This document shows positions 1 to 8,247 of a stretch of DNA of 64,000 nt, in pieces. Location: assembly GCF_000022085.1 (NCBI RefSeq), contig NC_011894.1, forward strand, positions 4,703,001 to 4,767,000, read 5' to 3'. Both the position numbers and the translations under genes were made by a program. How positions within the stretch are numbered: the first letter of the stretch is position 1; the number at the start of each line of letters is the position of its first letter. A model generated the notes under the pieces. It saw only the letters and a program-made list of their open reading frames with translations, was not told the origin of the DNA and ran no database searches. This DNA is from Methylobacterium nodulans ORS 2060 (lineage in GTDB: Bacteria > Pseudomonadota > Alphaproteobacteria > Rhizobiales > Beijerinckiaceae).

Positions 1-537
1 GAGCGCCTCCGAGAATCTCTGGAAGCCGCCGTCGTACTTGCCGGTCTCGGCGAGTTCGTACAGGCGCCTTTCCGTCGCCTCGATCTGGTCGCGGGGCGAG
101 GTCTCGACGGGGGCCTCGTAGGCGCCGTTCACCAGATCCTCGCCGATCGTGATCAGGCGCCGCCGCAGGGCGAGGTCGTAGATCGTGCGCCCGTAATGCT
201 CGGCGTTGATGACCGTCGTGGCCTCGGCCGCGAGCCGCGCGAGATACTGGCTCACCGTGAGCCCGCCGAGATCGGCGTCGCCCAGATAGGTCTTCAGCGT
301 GATCGGGCTCGCGAGCTTGCCCGCCTTGATCAGGCTGACCGCCACCTCGAAGATGCGCCGGTGCACCTCCTCCATGAAATGCTCGGGGAGAAGGAAGTCC
401 GAGACGCGGTAATAGGCATCGTTGTTGACCAGGATCGCGCCGAGAAGGGCCTGCTCGGCGTCGATGTTGTGGGGCGCCACGCGGTATTCCTGCGTCACGG
501 CCTCCAGGTTCGCCGTCAGGGTGCTGGGAATGGCCAT
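1..537 (-). CDS. dnaB: Replicative DNA helicase DnaB, N-terminal part (runs off the window)
   Basis: This is the 5' part of the replicative helicase that unwinds the fork ahead of the polymerase. The 179 visible codons start at ATG 537 and read MAIPSTLTANLEAV, then the DnaB N-terminal signature NIDAEQALLGAIL at about residues 23-36, then the helical N-terminal collar (HFMEEVHRRIFE and later TVINAEHYGRTIYDL). The RecA-like ATPase half lies beyond coordinate 1. Its position behind rpsF-rpsR-DUF2232-rplI is the usual arrangement in Rhizobiales. The identification is secure; only the missing C-terminal half cannot be judged. Confidence 0.95.
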   Translation of the reverse strand, partial: MAIPSTLTANLEAVTQEYRVAPHNIDAEQALLGAILVNNDAYYRVSDFLLPEHFMEEVHRRIFEVAVSLIKAGKLASPITLKTYLGDADLGGLTVSQYLARLAAEATTVINAEHYGRTIYDLALRRRLITIGEDLVNGAYEAPVETSPRDQIEATERRLYELAETGKYDGGFQRFSEAL

Positions 538-825
538 CCGGCGAAACTCCGTGTCGTTGCGCCGCGAATCGGCGCGCGGCCTCTCGGCGATCCGGCGACG
601 ATGGCACCGGCAGGGTTGACCGAAGCTTGACGGTCCCGGGCGGCACGGCGCCCCGCCCGTCACGGCCCGGCGAATGCGAACGGGGTCCGGTGCTCGCGCA
701 TCGGACCCCGCTATGCTGGAACGAAAGTGGAACATGTCAAGCCCGGAGGCTGGCTTGTCCCCGCTCTCCCGGCTTTCCCGTTCGGGCGCCTGCCCTCGGC
801 ACCGCTCGATGCGGCCAGGCAGCTG
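538..825. other. Intergenic region between rplI and dnaB
   Basis: About 290 bases lie between the rplI terminator-like hairpin and the dnaB start. Open frames here have no ribosome binding site or recognisable protein, so I read none as a gene. The stretch probably carries a dnaB promoter of its own, but I could not pick convincing -35/-10 hexamers on the minus strand. Confidence 0.5.
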
Positions 826-858
826 CCGGGCGACTCGGTCCCCGACCGAATCGCCCGG
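826..858 (-). terminator. Hairpin just downstream of rplI
   Basis: A 15-bp inverted repeat (826-840 with 844-858, one mismatch, 3-nt loop) starts 9 bases past the rplI stop codon. There is no clear T-run, so it may be an intrinsic terminator or a processing/stability hairpin separating the ribosomal genes from dnaB. Confidence 0.55.
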
Positions 859-867
859 GCGACGGAC

Positions 868-1437
868 TCAGCGCTCCTCGCCCTCCGGGCCGGCCTCGGC
901 CAGGGCCGCGCCGACCTCCAGGCCGAGCTCCTCCAGGTCGAGCTCATCGCGCACGACGGTCGACTCGCCGCGGGCCTGGCGCTCTGCCTCTTCGGGGCTG
1001 CGGGCGACGTTGACCGTCACCGTCACCTCGACCTCGGGGTGCAGCACCACCGGGACGGTGTGGAGGCCGAGCGTCTTGATCGGCTGGTTGAGGCTGAACT
1101 GGTCGCGCCCGACCGTGAAGCCGTTCTGCGTCAGCACCTCGGCGAGGTCGCGGGTCGAGACCGAGCCGTAGAGCACGCCCGTCTCGCCGGACTGGCGGAT
1201 GAGCACGAAGCTCTGGCCGTCGAGCTTCTCGGCCACGGCCTGCGCCTCGTTGCGGCGCTCCAGGTTGCGGGCCTCGAGCTGGATGCGCTGGTCCTCGAAT
1301 CGCTTCTTGTTCGCCTCCGTGGCGCGCAGGGCCTTGCCGCGGGCGAGCAGGTAGTTGCGTGCGAAGCCCGGGCGGACCTTCACGGTCTCGCCCATCTGGC
1401 CGAGCTTGGCCACGCGTTCGAGCAGGATCACTTCCAT
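868..1437 (-). CDS. rplI: 50S ribosomal protein bL9
   Basis: Large-subunit protein L9, 189 residues. It begins [21 protein letters not shown], the conserved N-terminal 23S-rRNA-binding domain, followed by [17 protein letters not shown] and the long connecting helix, and then the C-terminal domain (TRDLAEVL to VTVNVARS). The acidic tail after about residue 150 is typical of alphaproteobacterial L9. The start is ATG 1437 with an AGGAGTGACG ribosome binding site just upstream. It is the last ribosomal gene of the rpsF-rpsR-DUF2232-rplI run. Confidence 0.96.
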   Translation of the reverse strand: MEVILLERVAKLGQMGETVKVRPGFARNYLLARGKALRATEANKKRFEDQRIQLEARNLERRNEAQAVAEKLDGQSFVLIRQSGETGVLYGSVSTRDLAEVLTQNGFTVGRDQFSLNQPIKTLGLHTVPVVLHPEVEVTVTVNVARSPEEAERQARGESTVVRDELDLEELGLEVGAALAEAGPEGEER

Positions 1438-1493
1438 CGTCGTCACTCCTTCTGAGGATGGGAGAAAGGATGCGCGCCCTTCGGGGCGCGGAG

Positions 1494-2453
1494 TCAGGGC
1501 GTCGGCACCTCCGCCGGGCGGCGCAGGGAAAAGAGCGTGTCGGCGAGCCCGAACAGCGTCAGGGCCGCGAGTGCAAGCCCCTGGGTGAGGAGGACCAGCA
1601 GGTAGAGGCCGATCAGGAGCGGGGCGCGTCCGGGCCGGCCGCGGCTGCGGTCGTGGATGGCGGCGAGCCCCTGCAGCGCGAAGGCGGCGCAGAGCGCGCC
1701 GACGAGGCCGATCCCGAAGGTGCCGGCAAAGCCCGGTGCGAATGTCAGCGCGACGGCGGCCGCGAGCCCCCAGAGGATGCGCCGCGGCATCATGGTGCCT
1801 GGGATGTCCGGCCAGGGCCGGGGCAGGCGGCCGGACAGGTGCACGATGCGGCCGGCCGCCCAGAGATAGAAGACGAGGAGCAGCGTGAAGGTCACGCCCA
1901 TCACCGCCGGTGCGATGCGGGCGAGGCGGTCGGCGACCCGGGCGAGATCGGCCTCGGGCAGAGGCGGCGCGCCGCCCGGCTGCACGGTCTGCATCTCGAT
2001 CTGCATTACCGCATGGGCGATGCGGCGGATGCGCTCCTCGTAGGCCGCGTGGTCGCCGGAGGACAGCATCACCACGAGGATGATCGCCACGGCCGCCGTC
2101 GCCGCGGTCCAGGCGAGGAGCCGGCCGAGGGGATACCATTCGAGGGTGCTCGGCGGGCCGCCGGCCGCCGGCCGCCCGAGCAGGGCGAGGTAGCCCAGCC
2201 ACCAGGCGGGGAGCGCGGTCGAGACCAGGAAGGCGAGGCCGCGCAGCGGCGAGGCGGCGAGCATCAGCGCGACCGTTCCGGTCGCGGCGGCGACGAGGCC
2301 CGCCCGATGGCTCCAGCCGAGCGCCACGATGACGATCGGCAGCGGCGCCAGCAGGTAGAGGAGGAGCGCAAGCGGCGTCGCGGTGACGATCACTCCGATG
2401 AGGAGCGCCGAGGCGAGGCCGGCGACGACGCCGATGCCGAGGGAAGAAGCCAT
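1494..2453 (-). CDS. DUF2232 polytopic membrane protein
   Basis: A 319-residue integral membrane protein with about eight hydrophobic segments and an amphipathic stretch near residues 125-165. It belongs by sequence character and position to the DUF2232 (YybS-like) family, which sits between rpsR and rplI in many Rhizobiales. The biochemical role is unknown. ATG 2453 is preferred over the adjoining TTG 2456. It is almost certainly cotranscribed with the ribosomal genes, 105 bases after rpsR and 56 bases before rplI. Confidence 0.8.
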   Translation of the reverse strand: MASSLGIGVVAGLASALLIGVIVTATPLALLLYLLAPLPIVIVALGWSHRAGLVAAATGTVALMLAASPLRGLAFLVSTALPAWWLGYLALLGRPAAGGPPSTLEWYPLGRLLAWTAATAAVAIILVVMLSSGDHAAYEERIRRIAHAVMQIEMQTVQPGGAPPLPEADLARVADRLARIAPAVMGVTFTLLLVFYLWAAGRIVHLSGRLPRPWPDIPGTMMPRRILWGLAAAVALTFAPGFAGTFGIGLVGALCAAFALQGLAAIHDRSRGRPGRAPLLIGLYLLVLLTQGLALAALTLFGLADTLFSLRRPAEVPTP

Positions 2454-2515
2454 CAATCCATCCGCTGTCCCGCTGCCGTTGCGGCAGGGTTAGGGGCGTC
2501 TCATACCCCAACGAC

Positions 2516-2539
2516 CCCGGCGGCCTCGTGACCGCCGGG
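2516..2539 (-). terminator. Short GC hairpin between rpsR and DUF2232 gene
   Basis: A perfect 8-bp stem (2516-2523 with 2532-2539, 8-nt loop) without a T-run. It most likely attenuates transcription or protects the rpsR 3' end rather than ending the operon. Confidence 0.35.
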
Positions 2540-2558
2540 TTCAGGAACAGGATCCGGC

Positions 2559-2807
2559 CTAGCGGATCACGTAGGGCAGGAAGCCGAGGAAGCGGGCGCG
2601 CTTGATCGCCTGGGCGAGCTCGCGCTGCTTCTTGGCCGACACCGCCGTGATGCGGGAGGGAACGATCTTGCCGCGCTCCGACACGTAGCGGGAGAGCAGC
2701 TTCACGTCCTTGTAGTCGATCTTCGGGGCGTTCGGGCCCGAGAACGGGCAGGTCTTGCGCCGACGGAAGAACGGACGGCGGCCACCGCCACCAGCACCGA
2801 AGGCCAT
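2559..2807 (-). CDS. rpsR: 30S ribosomal protein bS18
   Basis: Small-subunit protein S18, 82 residues, which pairs with S6 on the platform of the 30S subunit. It shows the family core [20 protein letters not shown], then the helical region and the C-terminal [10 protein letters not shown]. The stop of rpsF lies two bases upstream of its start (2807 versus 2810), so the two are translationally linked. Confidence 0.97.
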   Translation of the reverse strand: MAFGAGGGGRRPFFRRRKTCPFSGPNAPKIDYKDVKLLSRYVSERGKIVPSRITAVSAKKQRELAQAIKRARFLGFLPYVIR

Positions 2808-2809
2808 GA

Positions 2810-3214
2810 TCAGTTCTCCTCGTTCCGGTCGCCGCTGAAGCCGTCCTCGTCCCGGCGCCGGCCGCGCTCGCGGTCCTTGCGCTCGTCGCGGTCACGCTTC
2901 TGCATCATGGCGGAGGGCTCGGTCTCCAGCGCCTCGACCCGGATGGTGAGGAAGCGCAGGATGTCCTCCGAGATCCGCATCTGCCGCTCCATCTCGGCGA
3001 GCGCCGCCGGCGGCGCGTCGATGTTGAGGAGCGTGAAATGGGCCTTGCGGTTCTTCTTGATGCGGTAGGCGAGGGACTTCACGCCCCACATCTCGGTCTT
3101 CTCGACCTTGCCGCCGTTCGCCTCGATGACGCCCTTGTAGGTGTCGATCATCGATTCGACCTGCTGCGAGGTCACGTCCTGGCGCGCCAGGAACACGTGC
3201 TCGTACAGAGCCAT
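2810..3214 (-). CDS. rpsF: 30S ribosomal protein bS6
   Basis: Small-subunit protein S6, 134 residues. It starts [15 protein letters not shown] at ATG 3214 and shows the ferredoxin-like S6 fold motifs [17 protein letters not shown] and [11 protein letters not shown]. The last 30 residues are a highly charged Arg/Asp/Glu extension typical of alphaproteobacteria. A longer reading from further upstream is open but has no S6 homology before MALYEH. It is the first gene of the operon. Confidence 0.97.
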   Translation of the reverse strand: MALYEHVFLARQDVTSQQVESMIDTYKGVIEANGGKVEKTEMWGVKSLAYRIKKNRKAHFTLLNIDAPPAALAEMERQMRISEDILRFLTIRVEALETEPSAMMQKRDRDERKDRERGRRRDEDGFSGDRNEEN

Positions 3215-3436
3215 GGTGGGCCTTTCGTCGGAGTGGAGCCGTCGCGCCGGACTTAAAGTCTGGCGGTCGGGCCGGTTCTCGGTCGCGTCGCACGGCGCCA
3301 AGCCCTTCGAGCCTGCAAGCAAGGCCCGAGCGGTTGTTCGAAGGCGGAGACACGGGACGCCGGGGCCTTGCGGCCCCACATGCCGGCAGGCGGCACCGTC
3401 CGTTCAGCCCCCGGCCGGAGCGAACGCGAGGCGCGC

Positions 3437-3464
3437 CCTATAGCAGGTTTTCGGCGAAGGGCAA
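3437..3464 (-). promoter_or_regulatory. Candidate promoter of the rpsF operon
   Basis: On the minus strand TTGCCC (3464-3459) and TATAGG (3442-3437) are separated by 16 bases, a good alphaproteobacterial housekeeping promoter. It would give a leader of about 215 nt before rpsF. That leader contains a perfect small palindrome around 3250 (GACTTAAAGTC), which could be part of an S6/S18 autoregulatory structure. Confidence 0.5.
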
Positions 3465-3471
3465 GGGTGAC

Positions 3472-6195
3472 TCACGCCTCGGGTTCCGGCCGCGGCGAGT
3501 CGAGGTCCAGCCGCACCAGCATCACCTCCGGATCCGACGGATCGGTGCGCACGTCGAAATCGAGCTTGCGGCACATGGCGAGCATCGTGGTGTTCTCGCG
3601 CAGCACCTGGCCCTCCACATGGCGGATGCCCTCGGCCCGCGCCCAGTCGAGCATCAGGCCCATCAGCGCCCAGCCGAGCCCGACGCCCTTGAGGTCGGAG
3701 CGGATCATGATCGCGTATTCGCCCGACTCGTGGTTGGCATCCGCATGGAGGCGGACCGCGCCCATCATCGCGCCGGTCTCGTCGTCGATGGCGACGAAGG
3801 CGATGGCGCGGGCGTAGTCGAGCTGGGTGAGCCGGGCCAGGAAGGCATGGCTGAAATCGCGGACCGGCGCGAAGAAGCGCAGCCTGAGGTCGGCCTCGCT
3901 CACGTGCCTGAAGAACTCTTCGAAGATCCCCTCGTCCTCCGGCCGGACCGGACGGATGAAGACGCTGAAGGCATCGAGGGCGATCCGGCGCTCCCATTCG
4001 GTCGGGTAGGGCCGGACGGCGAGGCGGGCATGGCGCGGGGCGGCCCCGGGCGGCGCGACCGCCACGCGGGCATCCACCGCGATCACGCCGGTCTCGTCGG
4101 CGAGAAGCGGGTTGATGTCGAGTTCGCGCACCTCCGGCAGGTCGGCGGCGAGCTGGGCGATCTTGACGAGGACGAGGGCGATGGCGCGCTCGTCCGCCGC
4201 CGCGACGTCGCGGTAGGCCTTCAGCCGGCGCGAGACGCGGGTGCGCCCGATCAGCTCGGCGGCGAGCCGCAGGTCGAGGGGCGGCAGGGCGAGCGCCCGG
4301 TCGTCGATCACCTCGACCGCCGTGCCGCCCCGGCCGAACACCACCACGGGGCCGAAGACCGGATCGTCGGTGAGCCCCGCGATCAGCTCGCGGGCCTTGC
4401 GGCGGCGCAGCATCGGCTGCACCACGAAGCCGGTCACGGACGCGTCGGGCCGGTCCCGGGCGGCCCGCGCCAGGATCTCGGCTGCGGCCTCGCGCACGGC
4501 GGCCTCGCTGGTGAGGTCGAGATGGACCCCGCCGATATCCGACTTGTGCACGATGTCGGGCGAGACCACCTTGAGCGCCACCGTCCCGCCGGCCGCGATC
4601 ACGGGCCATGCGGCCGTCGCGGCCGCATCGGCATCGGCGGCGAAATGGACCGGCAGCATCGGGATCGCGTAGGCGGCGAAGAGCCCGGCCACCTCGCGGG
4701 GATCGAGCCAGGTGCGCCCCTCCCGGACCGCGGCCTCGACGATCGCCCGCGCCGCCGGCACGTCCGGCGAGAAATCCTTCGGCAGCGAATCGGGCGTCTT
4801 CATCAGGTTGTCCTGCGCCTCGCGGTAGCGCACGAGGTGCATGAAGCCTTCGACGGCCTCCGTATCGGTGGCGAAGTGGGGAATGCCCGCAATCCCGAGC
4901 GTGTTGGTGGAAGCGGCGGTGTCCCCGACCGAGACGGCGAAGACGGGCTTCGCCCGGAAGCTCGCGCGGCGGCCGCGCCGCACCGCTTCCGCCACGGCGC
5001 CCGTCACCGCCTGGCCGTCGGAGAGCGCGGTCGGCACGTTGATGACGAGCACGGCGTCGTTCTCCCGGTCGGCGAGGAGCGCGTCGAGGGCGGCGGCGTA
5101 GCGTGCGCCGTCCGCATCGGCCCCGAGATCGAGGGGATTGGTCCAGGCGGCCGGCGCGAGTCCGGTCGAGGGCAGGGCGGCATCGAGCCGCTCCCGCGTC
5201 TCGTCCGAGGGGCAGGCGAGCATGCCGCCGAGATCCGCGAGACGGTCCACCGCCAGGGCGCCGACGCCCCGCCCGTTCGCCACGATGGCGAGGCGCTTGC
5301 CGGGAAAGGGCCGCTGCCGCCCCAGGGTCTCCACCGCCGAGAACATCTCCTGCAGGGCGGTGACGCGCAGCAGACCGGCGCGCCGGAAGGCGGCATCGTA
5401 GACCGCATCCGGCTTGGCCAGGGTGCCGCTGTGGGTGACGGGGCGCCCATCCGCGCGGCAGGTCTCGTGCCGGCCCGAGCGCAGGACCACCACGGGCTTG
5501 GCACGGGCGGCCGCGCGGGCCGCCGACATGAATTTCGGTGCGTCCTTCACCGCCTCCAGGTGAAGCAGGATGGCGCGCGTGCCGCGGTCGGCGGCGAAAT
5601 GGTCGAGGCAATCCGCGATGTCGACATCGAGGGCGAGCCCGAGCGAGACCACGCCGGAGAAGCCGTAGCCGCGCCCGACCGCCCATTCGGCGATGCCGGC
5701 TGCCACGGTGCGCGACTTGGCGATCAGCGCGAGATCGCCCTTCGGGGGCATGTGCGCGAGCAGGCTGGCATTGAGCCGCGCGGCCGGGATCGCGAGCCCT
5801 ATGCATTCGGGCCCCAGCAGGCGCAGGCCGTGCGCCCGCGCGGCCCGGCGGGCCGCCTCGGCGGCCGAGCCCTCGCCCGCGCCGAGGCCCGCCGTGACGA
5901 TCACCGCGGCGCCGCATCCGCGGGCGCCGGCCGCCGCGACCACCCCCGGCACCGTCTCGGCGGGCGAGACCACGACGACGAGGTCGGCGGGCTCCGGCAG
6001 CTCCGTCACCGAGGGAAGACATGGCAGGTCCCCGATCTGCGCGTGGTGCGGATTCACCGGCCAGATGGCGCCAGGAAAACCCGCCTCGCGCAGGTTGCGC
6101 AGGATGGCGGCGCCGAAGGTGCCCGGCCTTGCGCTCGCGCCCACGAGCGCGACGGAGCGGGGGGAGAGGATCCGGTCGAAGCGGTAGGTGCTCAT
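3472..6195 (-). CDS. ADP-forming acyl-CoA ligase fused to GNAT acetyltransferase (Pat-like)
   Basis: A 907-residue fusion. Residues ~1-450 are a CoA-binding Rossmann domain (SVALVGASARPGTFGAAILRN) and succinyl-CoA-ligase-like domains. About 480-690 is an ATP-grasp domain (VALKVVSPDIVHKSDIGGV, then FVVQPML). The C-terminal ~160 residues are a GNAT fold (FIRPVRPEDE, then GLGWALMGLMLDWARAEG, the acetyl-CoA loop). This is the domain order of the protein-lysine acetyltransferase Pat/YfiQ, which silences acetyl-CoA synthetase. In that family the ligase half is often catalytically inactive. ATG 6195 is used because the homology begins at MSTYRFDRIL. Whether it acts as an enzyme or a protein acetylase cannot be told from sequence. 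Confidence 0.85.
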   Translation of the reverse strand: MSTYRFDRILSPRSVALVGASARPGTFGAAILRNLREAGFPGAIWPVNPHHAQIGDLPCLPSVTELPEPADLVVVVSPAETVPGVVAAAGARGCGAAVIVTAGLGAGEGSAAEAARRAARAHGLRLLGPECIGLAIPAARLNASLLAHMPPKGDLALIAKSRTVAAGIAEWAVGRGYGFSGVVSLGLALDVDIADCLDHFAADRGTRAILLHLEAVKDAPKFMSAARAAARAKPVVVLRSGRHETCRADGRPVTHSGTLAKPDAVYDAAFRRAGLLRVTALQEMFSAVETLGRQRPFPGKRLAIVANGRGVGALAVDRLADLGGMLACPSDETRERLDAALPSTGLAPAAWTNPLDLGADADGARYAAALDALLADRENDAVLVINVPTALSDGQAVTGAVAEAVRRGRRASFRAKPVFAVSVGDTAASTNTLGIAGIPHFATDTEAVEGFMHLVRYREAQDNLMKTPDSLPKDFSPDVPAARAIVEAAVREGRTWLDPREVAGLFAAYAIPMLPVHFAADADAAATAAWPVIAAGGTVALKVVSPDIVHKSDIGGVHLDLTSEAAVREAAAEILARAARDRPDASVTGFVVQPMLRRRKARELIAGLTDDPVFGPVVVFGRGGTAVEVIDDRALALPPLDLRLAAELIGRTRVSRRLKAYRDVAAADERAIALVLVKIAQLAADLPEVRELDINPLLADETGVIAVDARVAVAPPGAAPRHARLAVRPYPTEWERRIALDAFSVFIRPVRPEDEGIFEEFFRHVSEADLRLRFFAPVRDFSHAFLARLTQLDYARAIAFVAIDDETGAMMGAVRLHADANHESGEYAIMIRSDLKGVGLGWALMGLMLDWARAEGIRHVEGQVLRENTTMLAMCRKLDFDVRTDPSDPEVMLVRLDLDSPRPEPEA

Positions 6196-6345
6196 CGGGG
6201 CGGCTCCTCGAAGAGGCGATCGTGCTGCCGGGGGGCAGCGGGGCACGAGATCCGGCCGTCCAGATCTGGATGGCGTTGCGAAGATTGTGCTGCACTGCAG
6301 CATTCTCAAGCCGGGCCGAGGGCACCTGGTTAAGGCCGGCATGCG

Positions 6346-6365
6346 CCGATTTCGTTGAAAAACTC
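6346..6365 (+). repeat. Left terminal inverted repeat of the insertion sequence
   Basis: The core GTTGAAAAACTC at 6354-6365 matches the right end perfectly; the outer eight bases match at five positions. Confidence 0.75.
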
Positions 6366-6433
6366 GCGGGCGATCTGGATCGAGCACCGATCGGCTGAGC
6401 GAGCCGATCCAACATGAGGGGGATCCCGGCCGA

Positions 6434-7816
6434 TCAGGCCGGGCTCAGCTGCTGTAGCGGGATCAGCTGGGCGAGCTTCCTGAGGTTCTGGGCCGCTGCG
6501 GCGAGGTGGAACTCGTCCCGGGCCCCGTTCGGACCCCGCAGCCGCAGCCGATCCAGCTTCAGGATTCGCTTGAGGTGGGCGAACAACATCTCGACCTTCT
6601 TGCGCTCGCGCCGCGAGGTGCGGCCCTCCTCCGAGGCGCAGATGTCGCGCGCCATCTGCCGGGCGCCTTCGTGGATCGAGCGCGGGATCTTGCGGGCGGG
6701 TGTGGTGGGGCAGCATCGTGGCTTCAGCGCGCAGGCGTCGCAGTCGCGCTTGCTGGCCCGGTAGCGCATCATGCCATCGTCGTCGACGAGCGGGAACGGC
6801 GTCCGATAGACCTTCTGGCGTGGCCGCAATGGGTGGCCGGCCGGGCAGGTGTAGGCATCGGCTGCAGGGTCGTAGGTGAAGGCTGACCGGCTGAAGGTGC
6901 CATCGCGGCGCTCGGACTTGTCGAAGACGGGGATGTGCGGCTCGATCCCGCGCTCGTGCACGAGCCAAGCGAGCTGCTCGGCCGACCCGTAGGCACTGTC
7001 GGCCGCAAGCCGGGCCGGCCACAGCCCGAAGCGGTCCTGCGCGCGCGCGATCATGGTGCGGGCTGCCCCGACCTCCGCCTGCCGGATGGCGCGGCTGGCC
7101 TCGACATCGACGATCACGGCGTGGTCGAGGTCGATCAGGTAGTTGGTGGCGTAGGCGAAGAAGGCATGGCCCTTCAGCGCGCCCGTCCACTGCGCCGCCG
7201 GGTCGGAGCGGGAGACGAACTTCGGCTGGACCTCGCTCGCTGCTCCCCAGGCGGCTTCGTCGAGGGTGTCGAGGTACTCGCGCACCGACCGGCGGATCCG
7301 GGCGAGATCGTTCCAGTCGACGGCCTCGGAGGCGTCTGCGGAGCGCTGCTTGTTGGCATCGGCCCGGATCAGGCTGGCATCGACCGCGAAGCCCTCGCCA
7401 CCGACCAGCCCCTCCTCGATGCAGCGCTGCACGGTGGTCTCGAACACCTCGCGCAGCAGGTCGCTGTCACGGAAACGACCGTGTCGGTTCTTGGAGAAGG
7501 TCGAGTGGTCGGGCACCGCGCCATCCAACCCGAGCCGGCAGAACCAGCGGTAGGCGAGGTTGAGATGCACCTCCTCGCACAGACGGCGCTCGGAGCGGAT
7601 GCCGAAGCAGTAGCCGACGAGCAGCATGCGAACCATCAGCTCGGGATCGACCGAAGGCCGACCCGTGGTGCTGTAGAAGGGACGCAGGTGCGCGCGTAGG
7701 CCCGACAGGTCGACGAAGCGGTCGATGGCGCGCAGGAGATGGTCGGCGGGTACGTGGGTATCGAGCGAGAACTCGTAAAACAGGGCGCCCTGCTCGACTT
7801 GCCGAGGTCCCATCAT
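6434..7816 (-). CDS. Transposase, IS1182/IS5 superfamily
   Basis: A 460-residue DDE transposase. An N-terminal helical DNA-binding domain (DHLLRAIDRFVDL, then GRPSVDPELMVRMLLVGY) is followed by the RNase-H-like catalytic core. Likely catalytic acids are the first Asp in GFAVDASLIRAD, the second in LAADSAYGS and the Glu in RKKVEMLFAHLKR. A Cys-rich insert (CPAGHPL, CDACALKPRCCP) is characteristic of IS1182-type transposases. The reading frame is intact, so the element may still be mobile. Confidence 0.9.
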   Translation of the reverse strand: MMGPRQVEQGALFYEFSLDTHVPADHLLRAIDRFVDLSGLRAHLRPFYSTTGRPSVDPELMVRMLLVGYCFGIRSERRLCEEVHLNLAYRWFCRLGLDGAVPDHSTFSKNRHGRFRDSDLLREVFETTVQRCIEEGLVGGEGFAVDASLIRADANKQRSADASEAVDWNDLARIRRSVREYLDTLDEAAWGAASEVQPKFVSRSDPAAQWTGALKGHAFFAYATNYLIDLDHAVIVDVEASRAIRQAEVGAARTMIARAQDRFGLWPARLAADSAYGSAEQLAWLVHERGIEPHIPVFDKSERRDGTFSRSAFTYDPAADAYTCPAGHPLRPRQKVYRTPFPLVDDDGMMRYRASKRDCDACALKPRCCPTTPARKIPRSIHEGARQMARDICASEEGRTSRRERKKVEMLFAHLKRILKLDRLRLRGPNGARDEFHLAAAAQNLRKLAQLIPLQQLSPA

Positions 7817-7877
7817 CTGCTTCGATCTCCGTCTTTCGACAGGAGTGAATCACCCCGCGACTACCGCCGCAACAGCG

Positions 7878-7897
7878 GAGTTTTTCAACAGAATCCG
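7878..7897 (-). repeat. Right terminal inverted repeat of the insertion sequence
   Basis: The core at 7878-7889 is the exact reverse complement of the left core. The palindrome described next begins two bases beyond this end. Confidence 0.75.
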
Positions 7898-7898
7898 C

Positions 7899-7944
7899 CC
7901 TGAGCGGACGAAGCGGTGGCGGGCCACCGCTTCGTCCGCTCAGG
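7899..7944. repeat. Perfect 22-bp inverted repeat (palindromic hairpin)
   Basis: 7899-7920 is the exact reverse complement of 7923-7944 with only two bases between. It abuts the insertion sequence end, and its right arm is the first part of an 82-bp dispersed repeat. It could work as a strong bidirectional terminator; the right arm runs into a CTTTT tract. Confidence 0.85.
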
Positions 7945-8004
7945 CTTTTGCTGTGTCGCAGGTTTTTGACGGAAAACCGCAAGGCACTGTTCCGAAACCT
8001 GCTT
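7923..8004 (+). repeat. 82-bp dispersed intergenic repeat, copy 1
   Basis: 80 of 82 bases are identical to 32597-32678. The unit contains the palindrome arm, a TTTT tract and a second small hairpin (GCAGGTTT paired with AAACCTGC). It lies between the insertion sequence and the parvulin gene. Confidence 0.9.
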
Positions 8005-8247
8005 AGCCTGGACTCGGCCGCGCCGCGAGCACGCGGATCCTGATCTCCTTCGATCCCTTCGGGACGCCGCACCGCCTCCGATTCGGCGGGACGGAGATCG
8101 AGCGGGTGGCGACCGCACAAGACGGTCCCGCAGCCCCCTGCGGCGACGCTGCGGCCCCGCAACTCTCTTGTGTTGCCGGGCGATCTGCGCCACCTGTCCG
8201 CCGCGCCCGTCCCGGACGGGCCCGACACGAGGCGCAAGGATCGTCCG

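Larger units (their letters stand above)
6346..7897 (-). mobile_element. IS1182-like insertion sequence
   Basis: A complete-looking insertion sequence of about 1.55 kb with one transposase gene. The ends are an imperfect 20-bp inverted repeat (6346-6365 and 7878-7897, 17 of 20 matching) with a perfect core GTTGAAAAACTC. I see no obvious target-site duplication. It sits about 150 bases upstream of the acyl-CoA ligase/GNAT gene and could affect its promoter. Confidence 0.8.

Noticed and set aside
3334..6333. A 999-codon open frame on the plus strand opposite the acyl-CoA ligase gene
   Set aside because: It is the complement of a well-supported gene in very GC-rich DNA, is rich in Arg/Gly/His without any domain, and has no ribosome binding site.
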